This document shows positions 25,897 through 36,185 of a stretch of DNA of 53,764 nucleotides, in pieces. The translations under genes were made by a program, and so were the position numbers. The stretch covers positions 1 to 53,764 of the forward strand of contig JACQZZ010000028.1 of assembly GCA_016213625.1 (NCBI GenBank), read 5' to 3'. Numbering within the stretch: position 1 is the stretch's first letter; each line of letters begins with the position of its first letter. The notes beneath the pieces were generated by a model. That model did not search any database. It was not told the origin of the DNA and saw nothing but the letters and a program-made list of their open reading frames with translations. The stretch is from Actinomycetota bacterium (GTDB lineage Bacteria; Actinomycetota; Acidimicrobiia; Acidimicrobiales; Ilumatobacteraceae).

Positions 25897-26754
25897 GTGC
25901 GCCTCCTCGCCAGCATCCCCAGTCCGTCCGACGGCGTCATCGACATCGGACCCCTGCCCATTCACCTCTACGGGTTGATGATCGCCCTCGGTGTGGTGGC
26001 CGGCGTGTGGCTGGCCGGCCGCCGTCTGGAAGCGTCGGGTGCCGGCACCCGCGACGACTTCACGTCCATCGCCATGTGGGCCGTGGGTGCCGGCGTCGTG
26101 GGTGCCCGGCTGTACTACATCATCACCGACAAGAGTCAGCCCTGGAAGGAACCGGGTCGTTGGATCAAGGTGTGGGAAGGCGGCCTGGGCATTCCCGGTG
26201 GCCTCATCGCCGGTGTCGCGGTCGGCATCTGGATGGCCAAGCGCAAGGGCATCTCGGTGCCGGCGGTGCTCGACGCGGCCGCACCCGCCATCCCGCTGTC
26301 GCAGGCCATCGGTCGCATCGGCAACTGGTGGAACCAGGAGCTGTTCGGCCGACCCACCACATTGCCGTGGGGGTTGGAGATCGATGCCGAACACATCCCC
26401 GACGGATATCCCGTCGGCACGCTGTTCCATCCCACCTTCCTCTACGAAGTGCTGTGGAACCTGGCGCTGTGCGGCGTGCTCCTCGTCATCGACAAGCGGA
26501 TGCAACTCCGCCCCGGGCGGTTGATGGCCGTGTACGTCGCGGGCTACTTCGTGGGCCGCTTCTGGATCGAAGGCCTGCGCATCGACCCTGCCAACAGCGG
26601 CGGCGGATGGCGGCTGAACCAGTGGGTGGCGGCCGCGGCGGTGCTGTTGTCGGTGGGCTATCTGGTCATCGACGCGGTGCGGCATCGTGGCGACGAGGAC
26701 ACCTTCGCTGAGATCACGGAATCGGAACCCGACTACGTTCCCGAGGATGACTGA
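25897..26754 (+). CDS. lgt: Prolipoprotein diacylglyceryl transferase
   Basis: 285 aa membrane enzyme that moves diacylglycerol from phosphatidylglycerol to the lipobox cysteine of prolipoproteins. The Lgt signature GRIGNWWNQELFGRPT is complete, with PLPIHLYGLMIALG near the N-terminus and LFHPTFLYEVLWN later, which holds the essential His-region residues. About seven membrane segments can be traced. GTG 25897 is the start, 3 bp after the hydrolase stop. It would serve lipoproteins such as those at 5289 and 30539 here. The C-terminus overlaps the next gene by 8 bp. Confidence 0.93.
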   Translation: MRLLASIPSPSDGVIDIGPLPIHLYGLMIALGVVAGVWLAGRRLEASGAGTRDDFTSIAMWAVGAGVVGARLYYIITDKSQPWKEPGRWIKVWEGGLGIPGGLIAGVAVGIWMAKRKGISVPAVLDAAAPAIPLSQAIGRIGNWWNQELFGRPTTLPWGLEIDAEHIPDGYPVGTLFHPTFLYEVLWNLALCGVLLVIDKRMQLRPGRLMAVYVAGYFVGRFWIEGLRIDPANSGGGWRLNQWVAAAAVLLSVGYLVIDAVRHRGDEDTFAEITESEPDYVPEDD

Positions 26755-27547
26755 CGACGTCGTCCTGTACGAACTGCGCGAGCCCGGTATCGCGCTGCTC
26801 ACGCTGCACCGCCCCGAACGCCTGAACGCGTGGAACGGCGACCTGGCCACCCGCTACTTCGAACTGCTCGACCAGTGCGCGGCCGACGACGCCGTGAAGG
26901 TCATCGTCGTCACCGGTGCGGGCCGCGGCTTCTGTGCAGGGGCCGACATGGACACGCTGCAGGGCATCGGTCGAGCCAGCGGTGGTGCAGGTGCTGAGTC
27001 GGCGGCCGGCGGTCGCCCGCAGTACCACACGACGCTCATCCCGAAGCCGGTCATCGCTGCGGTGAACGGCGCGTGCGCTGGCATCGGCATGGTGCAGGCG
27101 TTGATGTGCGACGTCCGCTTCGCCGCTGCGGGGGCGAAGTTCACCACTGCGTTCTCCCGCCGAGGGCTCATCGCCGAGTACGGCATGTCGTGGGTGTTGC
27201 CCCGTCTGGTGGGCACCGCACGTGCGCTCGATCTGCTGTACTCCGGGCGTGTGATCCTCGCCGAGGAGGCCGCGCAGATGGGTCTGGTCAACGAGGTCGT
27301 GCCGCCCGAGCAACTGGTGGACCACGCATTCGCCTACGCCGCCGAGCTCGCGCAGCACTGCTCGCCCACGTCGATGGCATTGATGAAGCGACAGGTGTAC
27401 GGCGACTGGGATCGCGGGCTCGTCCCCGCCACCGACGACGCGATCGAGTTGATGAAGGCCTCGCTGCGTCGGCCCGACTTCAAGGAGGGTGTCGCCAGCT
27501 TCCTGGAGAAGCGCCTTCCGACCTTCCAGCCGGTGCAGCCGGCCTAG
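26747..27547 (+). CDS. Enoyl-CoA hydratase/isomerase family protein
   Basis: 266 aa crotonase-fold protein from ATG 26747. It has HRPERLNAWNGDL, the oxyanion-hole segments GRGFCAGADMDTL and NGACAGIGM, and the active-site region FSRRGLIAEYGMSWVLPRLVG, where the Glu matches one catalytic glutamate of hydratases. A longer insert after GADMDTL (GIGRASGGAGAESAAGGRPQ) resembles mycobacterial EchA members. It probably hydrates enoyl-CoA in fatty-acid or side-chain breakdown. It overlaps lgt by 8 bp and galT by 4 bp at its end. Confidence 0.88.
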   Translation: MTDDVVLYELREPGIALLTLHRPERLNAWNGDLATRYFELLDQCAADDAVKVIVVTGAGRGFCAGADMDTLQGIGRASGGAGAESAAGGRPQYHTTLIPKPVIAAVNGACAGIGMVQALMCDVRFAAAGAKFTTAFSRRGLIAEYGMSWVLPRLVGTARALDLLYSGRVILAEEAAQMGLVNEVVPPEQLVDHAFAYAAELAQHCSPTSMALMKRQVYGDWDRGLVPATDDAIELMKASLRRPDFKEGVASFLEKRLPTFQPVQPA

Positions 27548-28401
27548 CGCTGCGCGGCGCGCAGCATCTCGGCCAGCACCTCGGGGATCACCGGATTGAA
27601 GTACTCGCCGCACGCAACCTCGGCGGCGGCGATGAATCGCTGCACGCCGGGCCCGCGCCACGGCGAGACGATCTCGATGTTGAACCATGCCTGCGGCCAG
27701 TCGCCGTCGTCGGTGGGTCGCTGGTTCAGCCACATCATGTACGGCAGGGGGCGGCCGTACAGTGCGTCGAGGCGACCCAGCACGTCGACCAACATCGCGG
27801 CCAACCCGTTGCGGCCTTCGTCGTCGATCGACGTCACGTCGGGCACCTGCACTCGCGGTGCCACCGACAGGGCGATGGGGTAGGTGCTGGCGTAGGGCAC
27901 GGAGGCCACCCAGCCCTCGTACTCGGCGACGAGGCGGTCGTCGGGTTCCAGGTCGGGCGACCACTTCGCCTCCAGCAGCCGCCGCTGTCGTTCGGGCACG
28001 TGGTCGTACGCGTAGATCTGTACGTGCGGATGGGCGATGGTGGCACCCACCTCGGGCCCACGGTTCTCGAAGCACAGCACGTAGTGCACGTCGGGTCGCG
28101 CGCCGAGTGCTGCGGTGCGCTCCGCCCACAGATCGATCACCTTGCGCGCCCCGTCGACGCCGAGCGACGAGAACGTGGCGTCGTGTTGCGACGTGTACAG
28201 CACCACTTCGCAGCGATCGCCCGGCATGGCGGGCCACCGATTGCGGAACCAGCGCACGTCGTACGGTTCGGGAGCCTCGAGCCCTCCGGGGCAGAACGGG
28301 CAGCCGGTGGACGGGAGATTCGGTCGTGCCTGTCGAGTCCCCACCACGTGCACGCGCGTGCCCAGGAAGGGATCGATACGGATGTCGGACCGCTGAGGCA
28401 T
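27544..28401 (-). CDS. galT: Galactose-1-phosphate uridylyltransferase-like protein
   Basis: 285 aa, shorter than E. coli GalT (about 350 aa) but with its core. It has a zinc pair (CPFC, C34/C37), then FENRGPEVGATIAHPHVQIY, where the H124-P-H126-V-Q128 triad carries the nucleophilic His. The expected reaction is UDP-glucose + Gal-1-P to UDP-galactose + Glc-1-P in the Leloir pathway. It is 3 bp behind the sugar ABC ATPase gene and so belongs to the alpha-galactoside locus. galK and galE are not in the window. A related sugar-1-phosphate nucleotidylyl transferase is a lesser possibility. Confidence 0.87.
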   Translation of the reverse strand: MPQRSDIRIDPFLGTRVHVVGTRQARPNLPSTGCPFCPGGLEAPEPYDVRWFRNRWPAMPGDRCEVVLYTSQHDATFSSLGVDGARKVIDLWAERTAALGARPDVHYVLCFENRGPEVGATIAHPHVQIYAYDHVPERQRRLLEAKWSPDLEPDDRLVAEYEGWVASVPYASTYPIALSVAPRVQVPDVTSIDDEGRNGLAAMLVDVLGRLDALYGRPLPYMMWLNQRPTDDGDWPQAWFNIEIVSPWRGPGVQRFIAAAEVACGEYFNPVIPEVLAEMLRAAQR

Positions 28402-28404
28402 GGC

Positions 28405-29483
<1,079 letters not shown>

Positions 29484-29484
<1 letters not shown>

Positions 29485-30344
29485 CAGGCCCTCCTGCGTT
29501 CGTGGGTCGGTTCGAGGTCGTCGGTGAAGGTGGTGTCGGCGAGGATCAGCCGACCAACGCTGTCCTCGAGCGCCGCGCGAGCTGCCGTGGGGAGGCCGCG
29601 ATCGGTGATGACCACCGCGGCGCGATCCAGCGTGGCCATCGAGCTGAGGCCGGTGGTGCCCCACTTCGTGTGGTCCGCCAGCACCACCAGGTGCTCGGTG
29701 GCATCGACGAAGGCGCGGTTGGTCTCGGCCTCCATCAGGTTCGGGGTGGTGAAGCCGGCGCGGCTGTTCATGCCGTGCACGCCCATGAACACCGAGTCGA
29801 GATGCAGCGATCGCAGCGCGTTCACGGCCACCGGGCCGACGAGCGCGTCGGACGGGGTGCGGACCCCGCCAGTGAGGACCACCGTGCGATCGGGCCGCGA
29901 GGACTGGTAGAGCACGTCGGCCACGCGCACCGAGTTGGTGACCACTGTGAGGTTGGCGATGTCGACGATGTGGTACGCCATCTGCCACGTGGTGGTGCCG
30001 GCGGTGATGCCGATGGCGGTGCCCGGACGCACCATGCCGGCGGCGGCGAGCGCGATGGCGTGCTTCTCGCGAGTGTTGCGCGAGCTCTTCGCCTCGAAGC
30101 CCGGCTCGTCGGTGCTGCGCTCGTCGCGCAGGGTGGCGCCGCCGTGCACCTTGACGATGATGCCGGCGTCGTCGAGCGCCTCGAGATCGCGCCGCACCGT
30201 CATGTCGCTGACGCCCAACAGGGTGGACAACTCGCTGACGCGCACGGCGCCGCGGCGGCGCACCTCGGCCACGATGACCTCGTGTCGTTGGCGGGCGAGC
30301 GCTCGCGACGACCCGATGTCGGTCGGTGTGGAGGCGTCACTCAT
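29484..30344 (-). CDS. DeoR family transcriptional regulator
   Basis: 286 aa. The N-terminal winged helix (EVIVAEVRRRGAVRVSELSTLLGVSDMTVRRDLEALDDAGII, about residues 23-64) includes the DeoR signature. The C-terminal sensor domain resembles ribose-5-phosphate isomerase (ITAGTTTWQMAYHI, VVLTGGVRTPSDALVGP, DHTKWG), which usually binds a sugar phosphate. It is first in a leftward operon with the ABC ATPase and galT. TTGACT and CAGGCT at 17-nt spacing (30381 to 30353) form a plausible promoter. It probably represses both arms of the alpha-galactoside locus. Confidence 0.92.
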
Positions 30345-30538
30345 CGCCCAGAAGCCTGCACGAATGGATCGCCGAAGTCAACAGAATCGAACCAAGAACG
30401 GAGCAATTTCCACCATCAGGTGTGTGAATGTGTCCGTTCTCGCGAAGATGGTGTTCGTTTTTCGCACACGGAGCCTTGACAGGTGCGTGAATCCGTGAGA
30501 AGTTCCCGGTATCACGTACCACTCCAGAGGGGGAGCGA
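30345..30538. promoter_or_regulatory. Divergent control region of the alpha-galactoside locus
   Basis: 194 bp without a gene. Leftward it has TTGACT-N17-CAGGCT ending 8 nt before deoR. Rightward it has TTGACA (30476-30481) with a weak GAAGTT 17 nt later, and a purine-rich ribosome binding site just before 30539. A 13-bp direct repeat CAGGTGyGTGAAT occurs at 30417-30429 and 30480-30492, 63 bp apart (about six helical turns). The second copy lies between the -35 and -10 boxes. These repeats are candidate DeoR sites. Confidence 0.6.
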
Positions 30539-31906
30539 ATGTCCGAGAAGTACGAATCATCTCCGAGTCCGTCCGAGGTCGGATTCTCCTTGGTGTCACG
30601 TCGCACGCTGCTCGCCGGCGCCGCGGCCATCGGCGGTGCCGCCGTGCTCGCCGCATGTGGTGACGACGACAGCAGCAGCTCGGGCGACACCGCCGGTGCC
30701 ACCGAGACCACCGCTGCCGCGGGTGGCGGTGGCGACCTGGGTGAGGTCACCTACGGCTCGAACTACTCCGACCCGAAGGACAGTGCGGCCATCGCTGCCG
30801 CCGTCGAGGCCACCGGCCTCAACGTGAAGATCAACACGGTCGACCACAACTCGTACCAAGAGAACTTCAACACCTACATCCAGCAGCCCGACGATGTGGT
30901 GTCGTGGTTCGCCGGTTACCGCATGCGCGCCTTCGCCGGCAAGGGTGTCGTCGGCGACATCAGCGATGTGTGGGCCAAGCTCACCGACATGAGCGAGGGC
31001 TTCAAGAACGCCTCCACCGCGCTCGACGGCAAGCAGTACTTCGTGCCGTTCTACTTCTACCCGTGGGCCGTCCACTACCGGAAGAGCCTGTTCGAGGAGA
31101 AGGGCTACGAGATCCCGGCCACGTGGGACGACCTCCTCGCCCTGGCGGAGAAGATGAAGGGCGACGGCATCATCCCGTTCGCCGCCGCCAACGACGGTGG
31201 CTGGCCGCAGATGGGCATGTTCGACATGATCAACATGCGCACCAACGGCTACGACTTCCACGTGTCGCTCATGGGCGGCAAGGAGAGCTGGACCGACGAC
31301 AAGGTGAAGAAGGTCTTCTCCAACTGGTCGAGCCTCCTCGACTACTACCAGCCCGACGTGAACGGTCGCACCTGGCAGGACGCCGCCACGGCGCTCGGCA
31401 AGAAGGAAGTCGGCATGTACCTGTTGGGGACGTTCGTCACCAGCAACTTCGACCCGGCCACGGATCCCGAGGCGCAGGGCATCATCGACGACATCGACTT
31501 CTTCGCCTTCCCCGAGATCGACCCCGCCTACAAGCAGGACGCGGTCGAGGCGCCCATCGATGGCTTCATGATGGCGAAGACGCCGAAGAACGAGGCCGGC
31601 GCCAAGGCGCTCCTCGAGGCCTTCGGTGGCGCCGCCACCATCGACGCCTACATCGGCGTGAACCCGGCAGTCGTCGCGGCCAACTCGGCAGCGAAGACCG
31701 ACGGCTACAACGCGCTGCAGAAGAAGTCGGCCGAGCTCGTCGGCGCTGCGAAGTACATCTCGCAGTTCCTCGACCGTGACACGGATCCCGACTTCGCGGC
31801 GAAGGTCGTGGGCAAGGCGCTCCAGGACTTCCTGGCCGACCCCACCACCATCGACACGGTCCTGGCGACCGTCGAAGAGCAGAAGCAGACCTACACCTTC
31901 GAGTGA
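30539..31906 (+). CDS. Sugar ABC transporter substrate-binding lipoprotein
   Basis: 455 aa. The N-terminus has a twin-arginine pattern (SRRTLLAG, about residues 20-27), a hydrophobic stretch and lipobox LAAC, so it is a Tat-exported lipoprotein. A Ser/Thr/Gly linker follows. The body has the family 1 binding-protein layout, with YFVPFYFYPWAVHYRKSLFEEKGYEIPATWDDLL and a C-terminal half starting near FFAFPEIDP. It should capture an oligosaccharide, most likely an alpha-galactoside given the GH36 gene downstream. Confidence 0.92.
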   Translation: MSEKYESSPSPSEVGFSLVSRRTLLAGAAAIGGAAVLAACGDDDSSSSGDTAGATETTAAAGGGGDLGEVTYGSNYSDPKDSAAIAAAVEATGLNVKINTVDHNSYQENFNTYIQQPDDVVSWFAGYRMRAFAGKGVVGDISDVWAKLTDMSEGFKNASTALDGKQYFVPFYFYPWAVHYRKSLFEEKGYEIPATWDDLLALAEKMKGDGIIPFAAANDGGWPQMGMFDMINMRTNGYDFHVSLMGGKESWTDDKVKKVFSNWSSLLDYYQPDVNGRTWQDAATALGKKEVGMYLLGTFVTSNFDPATDPEAQGIIDDIDFFAFPEIDPAYKQDAVEAPIDGFMMAKTPKNEAGAKALLEAFGGAATIDAYIGVNPAVVAANSAAKTDGYNALQKKSAELVGAAKYISQFLDRDTDPDFAAKVVGKALQDFLADPTTIDTVLATVEEQKQTYTFE

Positions 31907-32892
31907 TGATGGGTCCCATCGATCAGGCAGAGGCGGCGCCCCACACGGGGCGCCGCCGACGCTTTTCCCAACTGAGCCGCAACGACAAGCTCGTGCTGTC
32001 GGTGATGGTCGGCGTGCCGGCCTTCCTGCACATCGTGCTGGTCTGGATCCCGGCCATCCTCACGGGTGTCCTGTCCTTCATGGAGTGGGACAACGTCACC
32101 CCCATCAGCAGCGCCGAGTTCGTCGGGTTCCGCAACTACTGGCAGATCTTCACGATCTTCGACAACCAGCTGTTCCCGGCCCTGTTCAACAACCTCGTGC
32201 TCATCGTGTGGTTGTTCTTGTGCTCGGCGATCGGCATCGGCCTCGCCTATCTGCTCGACAAGAACCTGAAGGGCACTCGCTTCTACCAGAGCACCTACTA
32301 CTTCCCCGTGGTGCTGTCGGTGGCCGTGGTGGGCTTCATCTGGAAGAGCGTCATGTTCGGTCGCGAGACGGGCCTCCTGAATCTGGTGTGGCCCGGCCCG
32401 CCCATCGACTTCGTCGGCGACCAGACCAAGATCTTCGAGATCAACTTCCCGTTCCTCGACTTCCCGCTCGGTCTGTCGAAGAACTTCGCCGCGCTGCTGC
32501 TGGCCATGGCGTGGCGCCACATCGGCTACATCATGGTGCTGTACCTGGCGGGTCTGAAGAGCTTCGACCCGTCGTTGCGCGAAGCCGCCAGCATCGATGG
32601 CTGCAGCGAGTGGCAGACGTTCCGGCGCGTGGTGTTCCCCGGCCTCAAGCCCATCAACGTGGTGGTCGCGGTCATCACCGTCATCGAAGCGCTCCGTGCC
32701 TACGACATCGTCGCCGCACTCAGCGAGCCACGCGGCACCGAGGTGATGGGCACGCTCGTCACCAACTCGCTCATGGGTGAGGGCGGTGGTCGCGTGGGCA
32801 TCGGCTCGGCGTACGGCATGGTGCTGTTCCTGCTCTGCGTCGGCTTCATCATCTGGTACGTGGTGAACAACTTCCGGGAGGCGAAGGAATGA
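31906..32892 (+). CDS. Sugar ABC transporter permease (MalF/UgpA type)
   Basis: 328 aa. Six membrane segments can be traced, starting with LVLSVMVGVPAFLHIVLVWIP. The EAA loop that docks the ATPase is EAASIDGCSEWQTFRRVVFP, close to the consensus. ATG 31906 is preferred because it overlaps the binding-protein stop as TGATG; GTG 31903 and ATG 31909 are alternatives. It overlaps the next permease gene by 4 bp, so the pair is translationally coupled. Confidence 0.92.
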   Translation: MMGPIDQAEAAPHTGRRRRFSQLSRNDKLVLSVMVGVPAFLHIVLVWIPAILTGVLSFMEWDNVTPISSAEFVGFRNYWQIFTIFDNQLFPALFNNLVLIVWLFLCSAIGIGLAYLLDKNLKGTRFYQSTYYFPVVLSVAVVGFIWKSVMFGRETGLLNLVWPGPPIDFVGDQTKIFEINFPFLDFPLGLSKNFAALLLAMAWRHIGYIMVLYLAGLKSFDPSLREAASIDGCSEWQTFRRVVFPGLKPINVVVAVITVIEALRAYDIVAALSEPRGTEVMGTLVTNSLMGEGGGRVGIGSAYGMVLFLLCVGFIIWYVVNNFREAKE

Positions 32893-33773
32893 CCACCAAC
32901 TCGGTCGGTCTCACCCGACGCAACAAGATCACGCTCACCATCCTGCTCACGTTCATCGCGGCCGTGTGGGTGTTGCCGATGGCGATGGCGCTGCTGTCGT
33001 CGTTCCGCTACTTCGAGTCCGACACGCTGCTCAACGGTCCGTTCTCGTGGCCGAAGACGCTCACGCTCGACAACTACCGCGAGGCGTGGAGGGTGGGCGA
33101 CATCTGGACTCACTTCGGGAACACGATGTTCATCACCATTCCCGCGTTGGTGCTCATCCTGCTGTTCTCCAGCATGTTGGCGTTCGCCTGCACCCGGTTC
33201 TCGTGGAAGTTCAACGTGTTCTTCCTGGTGCTGTTCACCGCCGGCAACCTGATGCCGCAGCAGGTGATCTTCCAGCCGCTGTTCCAGATCTTCAAGAAGA
33301 CGCCGTGGCCCGACCTGCTGAGCGACACCAACACCGGGTACCTGCTCGGCACGAAGGTGGCGGTCATTCTCATCCACGTCGCGTTCCAGACCGGCTTCTG
33401 CACGTTCGTGCTCTCGAACTACATGAAGACCATCCCCAAGGAACTGGGCGAGGCAGCGATGGTCGACGGCGCGAGCGTGTGGCGTCAGTACTGGCAGATC
33501 ATCCTTCCGCTGTGCCGGCCCGCGTTCGCGGCACTGGCCACGCTGGAGTTCACCTGGCTGTACAACGACTTCTTCTGGGGCAACGTGCTGCTGCAGCAGG
33601 GCTCGGAGAAGCCCATCACGTCGTCCATCTCGGTGCTCAACGGTCAGTACGCGAGCGACTACAACCTCATCGCGGCGGCCTCGATGATGATCGCCCTGCC
33701 CACGTTGGCCGTCTACCTTGCACTGCAGAAGCAGTTCATCAGCGGTCTCACGCTGGGCGCCAACAAGGGGTAG
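32889..33773 (+). CDS. Sugar ABC transporter permease (MalG/UgpE type)
   Basis: 294 aa, six membrane segments, starting with ITLTILLTFIAAVWVLPMAM. The EAA loop is EAAMVDGASVWRQYWQIILP, and the MalG-like PMAMALLSSFR and NYREAWRV segments precede it. It completes a CUT1 importer with the MalF-type subunit, the binding protein and the ATPase at 28405. The downstream glycosidase starts 7 bp after its stop. Confidence 0.92.
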   Translation: MTTNSVGLTRRNKITLTILLTFIAAVWVLPMAMALLSSFRYFESDTLLNGPFSWPKTLTLDNYREAWRVGDIWTHFGNTMFITIPALVLILLFSSMLAFACTRFSWKFNVFFLVLFTAGNLMPQQVIFQPLFQIFKKTPWPDLLSDTNTGYLLGTKVAVILIHVAFQTGFCTFVLSNYMKTIPKELGEAAMVDGASVWRQYWQIILPLCRPAFAALATLEFTWLYNDFFWGNVLLQQGSEKPITSSISVLNGQYASDYNLIAAASMMIALPTLAVYLALQKQFISGLTLGANKG

Positions 33774-33780
33774 TAACCAC

Positions 33781-35865
33781 ATGATCCACCTGCGCGGCAT
33801 CAGCGCCGACGCCGTGATCGACGAGTCCACCGGCGCGCCCACGGTCGTGTACTGGGGGGCGCCGCTCGGCCATGTCGATCCCGGCTCGATCACCTCCGCA
33901 CTGTTCCGCCCCGTGCAACAGGGCTCGCTCGACGTGCTCGCGCCCATCAGCGTGGTGCCCGAGCACGGGTCGGGGTTCCAGGGTCGTCAGGGCCTGTCGG
34001 GGCATCGCCAAGGCGGCAGGGCGTGGGCGCCGCGGTTCAGCACCGTGGCGACCGTGCCGGTGGAAGCAGGCATTCGGGTGGAGGCCGTCGACGCTTTGGC
34101 CTCGCTGCGTCTCATCACCACCATCACCCTCGGCGACCTGCTGGCGGTGGAGTGCACGCTCGTGAACGAGGGCGACACGCGCTATCTGCTCGATGCGTTG
34201 CATCCCACGTTGCCGCTGCCGTCGCACGCCACGGAGTTGCTCACCTTCGACGGTCGTTGGACGCGCGAACTGCATCCGGTGCGTCGGCAGTGGGGCAGCG
34301 GAGTGTTCCTCTCGGAGAACCGCGCCGGGCGCACGTCGCACGAGCATCCGCCGCTGCTGTTCGCCGGTTCGCCAGGGTTCGGCGAATGGAGTGGCGAGGT
34401 GTGGGGCGTGCACGTGGCCTGGAGCGGGAACCACACGATGCACGCCGAGGCCATGCCCGACGGTCGCCGCTACGTGCAGGCGGGCGAGTTGCTGCATCCG
34501 GGCGAGCTGTGCCTGGAGCCGGGCGAGTCGTACGCCGCGCCGACGGTGCTCGGCGTGCACGGGCAGGGGCTCACGCCGGCGTCGTGGGGATTCCACCGCT
34601 GGATCCGCCGCTCGCCGGCGGCCCCTCGCAGTCCGCGCCCGGTGCTGTTGAACACCTGGGAGGCCGTCTACTTCCAGCACGACACCGAGCATCTGAAGGC
34701 GTTGGCCACGGCAGCGGCCGAGGTGGGCATCGAGCGGTTCGTGCTCGACGACGGCTGGTTCGGATCCCGGCGCGACGACACCCGTGGCCTGGGCGACTGG
34801 TGGGTCTCACCCGAGGTCTACCCCGAAGGTCTCGCGCCGCTCATCGAGCACGTGCGCGGCCTGGGCATGGAGTTCGGCATCTGGGTGGAGCCCGAGATGG
34901 TGAACCCCGACAGCGATCTGTACCGGGCGCACCCCGAGTGGGCGCTCACCACCGACGGCTACGAGCCCGTGCTCGCCCGCAACCAGCTGGTGCTGAACCT
35001 GGCCCACGAAGGTGCGTTCCAGCACGTGCTGGGCCAGTTGCACGCGTTGCTGCGCGACCACGACGTGTCGTACGTGAAGTGGGACATGAACCGCAACCTC
35101 GTGCAGGGCAGCGGTGCCGACGGTGCCGGTGGCACCCGGGCACAGACCGTGGCGTTCTACCGCCTCCTCGACGAGCTGCGCGCGTTGCACCCCGATGTCG
35201 AGATCGAGAGTTGCAGCAGCGGCGGCGCGCGTATCGACCTGGAGGTGCTGCGGCGCACCGAGCGGGTGTGGACCAGCGACTGCAACGACGCGCTCGAGCG
35301 ACAGACCATCCAGTGGGGCGCATCCATGCTCATCCCGCCGGAGGTCATGGGTGCCCACATCGGGCCAACCCGCTCGCACACCACCGGCCGGGTGCACTCG
35401 TTGGCGTTCCGCACGCTCACGGCGTTGTTCGGCCACCTGGGTGTCGAGTGGAACGTGCTCACGCTCGAGCCCAGGGAGCGCGAGCAGCTGGCCGACGCCA
35501 TCGCGTTGCACCAGCGATTCCGTTCGCTGCTGCACGGTGGCGACACCGTGCGGTTCGACCCGGTGTCGAACGGGCAGGGTGCGGCGTCGCACGCGTACGG
35601 GGTGTACTCCACCGATCGGCGTGAGGCCCTGGTGGCCCACGCACAGCTGACCACTGGCATGGCATTGTTGCCGCCGCCCGTGCGGTTGCCCGGTCTGCTG
35701 CCCGACACTCAGTACCGCGTGGCGCAGATCCCGCTGCCCGGTGCACAGGTGGTGTGGCAGGCGAGCGGCATCGAGCTCACGGGAGCGCAGCTCGCCGCCC
35801 ACGGCATCCAGCTGCCCCGCCAGCACCCCGAGAGCGGGATTCTCCTTCACCTCGTCGCGATCTGA
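33781..35865 (+). CDS. GH36 alpha-galactosidase
   Basis: 694 aa, typical for GH36/AgaA-type enzymes. An N-terminal beta-supersandwich (about 1-290) precedes a (beta/alpha)8 barrel with PVLLNTWEAVYF, FVLDDGWFGSR, GIWVEPEMVNPDS, YVKWDMNR (nucleophile D435) and TSDCNDALER (acid/base D500), followed by a C-terminal beta domain. It hydrolyses terminal alpha-galactosyl residues of melibiose- or raffinose-type sugars. It lacks a signal peptide, so the sugar is imported intact by the ABC system in front of it. Released galactose can then enter the GalT step. Confidence 0.95.
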   Translation: MIHLRGISADAVIDESTGAPTVVYWGAPLGHVDPGSITSALFRPVQQGSLDVLAPISVVPEHGSGFQGRQGLSGHRQGGRAWAPRFSTVATVPVEAGIRVEAVDALASLRLITTITLGDLLAVECTLVNEGDTRYLLDALHPTLPLPSHATELLTFDGRWTRELHPVRRQWGSGVFLSENRAGRTSHEHPPLLFAGSPGFGEWSGEVWGVHVAWSGNHTMHAEAMPDGRRYVQAGELLHPGELCLEPGESYAAPTVLGVHGQGLTPASWGFHRWIRRSPAAPRSPRPVLLNTWEAVYFQHDTEHLKALATAAAEVGIERFVLDDGWFGSRRDDTRGLGDWWVSPEVYPEGLAPLIEHVRGLGMEFGIWVEPEMVNPDSDLYRAHPEWALTTDGYEPVLARNQLVLNLAHEGAFQHVLGQLHALLRDHDVSYVKWDMNRNLVQGSGADGAGGTRAQTVAFYRLLDELRALHPDVEIESCSSGGARIDLEVLRRTERVWTSDCNDALERQTIQWGASMLIPPEVMGAHIGPTRSHTTGRVHSLAFRTLTALFGHLGVEWNVLTLEPREREQLADAIALHQRFRSLLHGGDTVRFDPVSNGQGAASHAYGVYSTDRREALVAHAQLTTGMALLPPPVRLPGLLPDTQYRVAQIPLPGAQVVWQASGIELTGAQLAAHGIQLPRQHPESGILLHLVAI

Positions 35866-35869
35866 CCCG

Positions 35870-35875
35870 TAGGCT
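35870..35875 (+). promoter_or_regulatory. Leaderless -10 box TAGGCT for gatC
   Basis: TAGGCT lies 7 nt before GTG 35883, with no ribosome binding site. It would give gatCAB its own start point separate from the sugar operon. Confidence 0.45.
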
Positions 35876-35882
35876 GGCCGGC

Positions 35883-36185
35883 GTGTCCGACCGCATGACC
35901 GCAGCCGATGTCGCCAAGGTGGCCCGGTTGGCGCGACTCGATGTCACGGCCGAAGAGCTCGAACGCATGACCGTCCAACTCGATGGCATGCTCGAACACT
36001 TCGCCGACATCGACGCGCTCGACCTGCACACCGTGGAACCGATGACCCAGCCGTATCCGTTGGTGAACGTGTTGCGCCCCGACGTGGTGCAGCCCTGCCT
36101 CGATCGCGAGGAAGTGCTCGCCGCCGCGCCGTCGGCGGAGGACGGCCGGTTCCGCGTGCCGCCCATCATCGGACTGGACCTCTGA
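35883..36185 (+). CDS. gatC: Asp/Glu-tRNA amidotransferase subunit C
   Basis: 100 aa from GTG 35883; ATG 35895 is the alternative. The GatC pattern is complete: VAKVARLARLDVTAEELERM, LEHFADIDALDLHTVEPMTQPYPLVNVLRPDVV and a C-terminal APSAEDGRFRVPPII. It stabilises GatA and clamps it to GatB. The stop overlaps the gatA start by 1 bp. Confidence 0.95.
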   Translation: MSDRMTAADVAKVARLARLDVTAEELERMTVQLDGMLEHFADIDALDLHTVEPMTQPYPLVNVLRPDVVQPCLDREEVLAAAPSAEDGRFRVPPIIGLDL

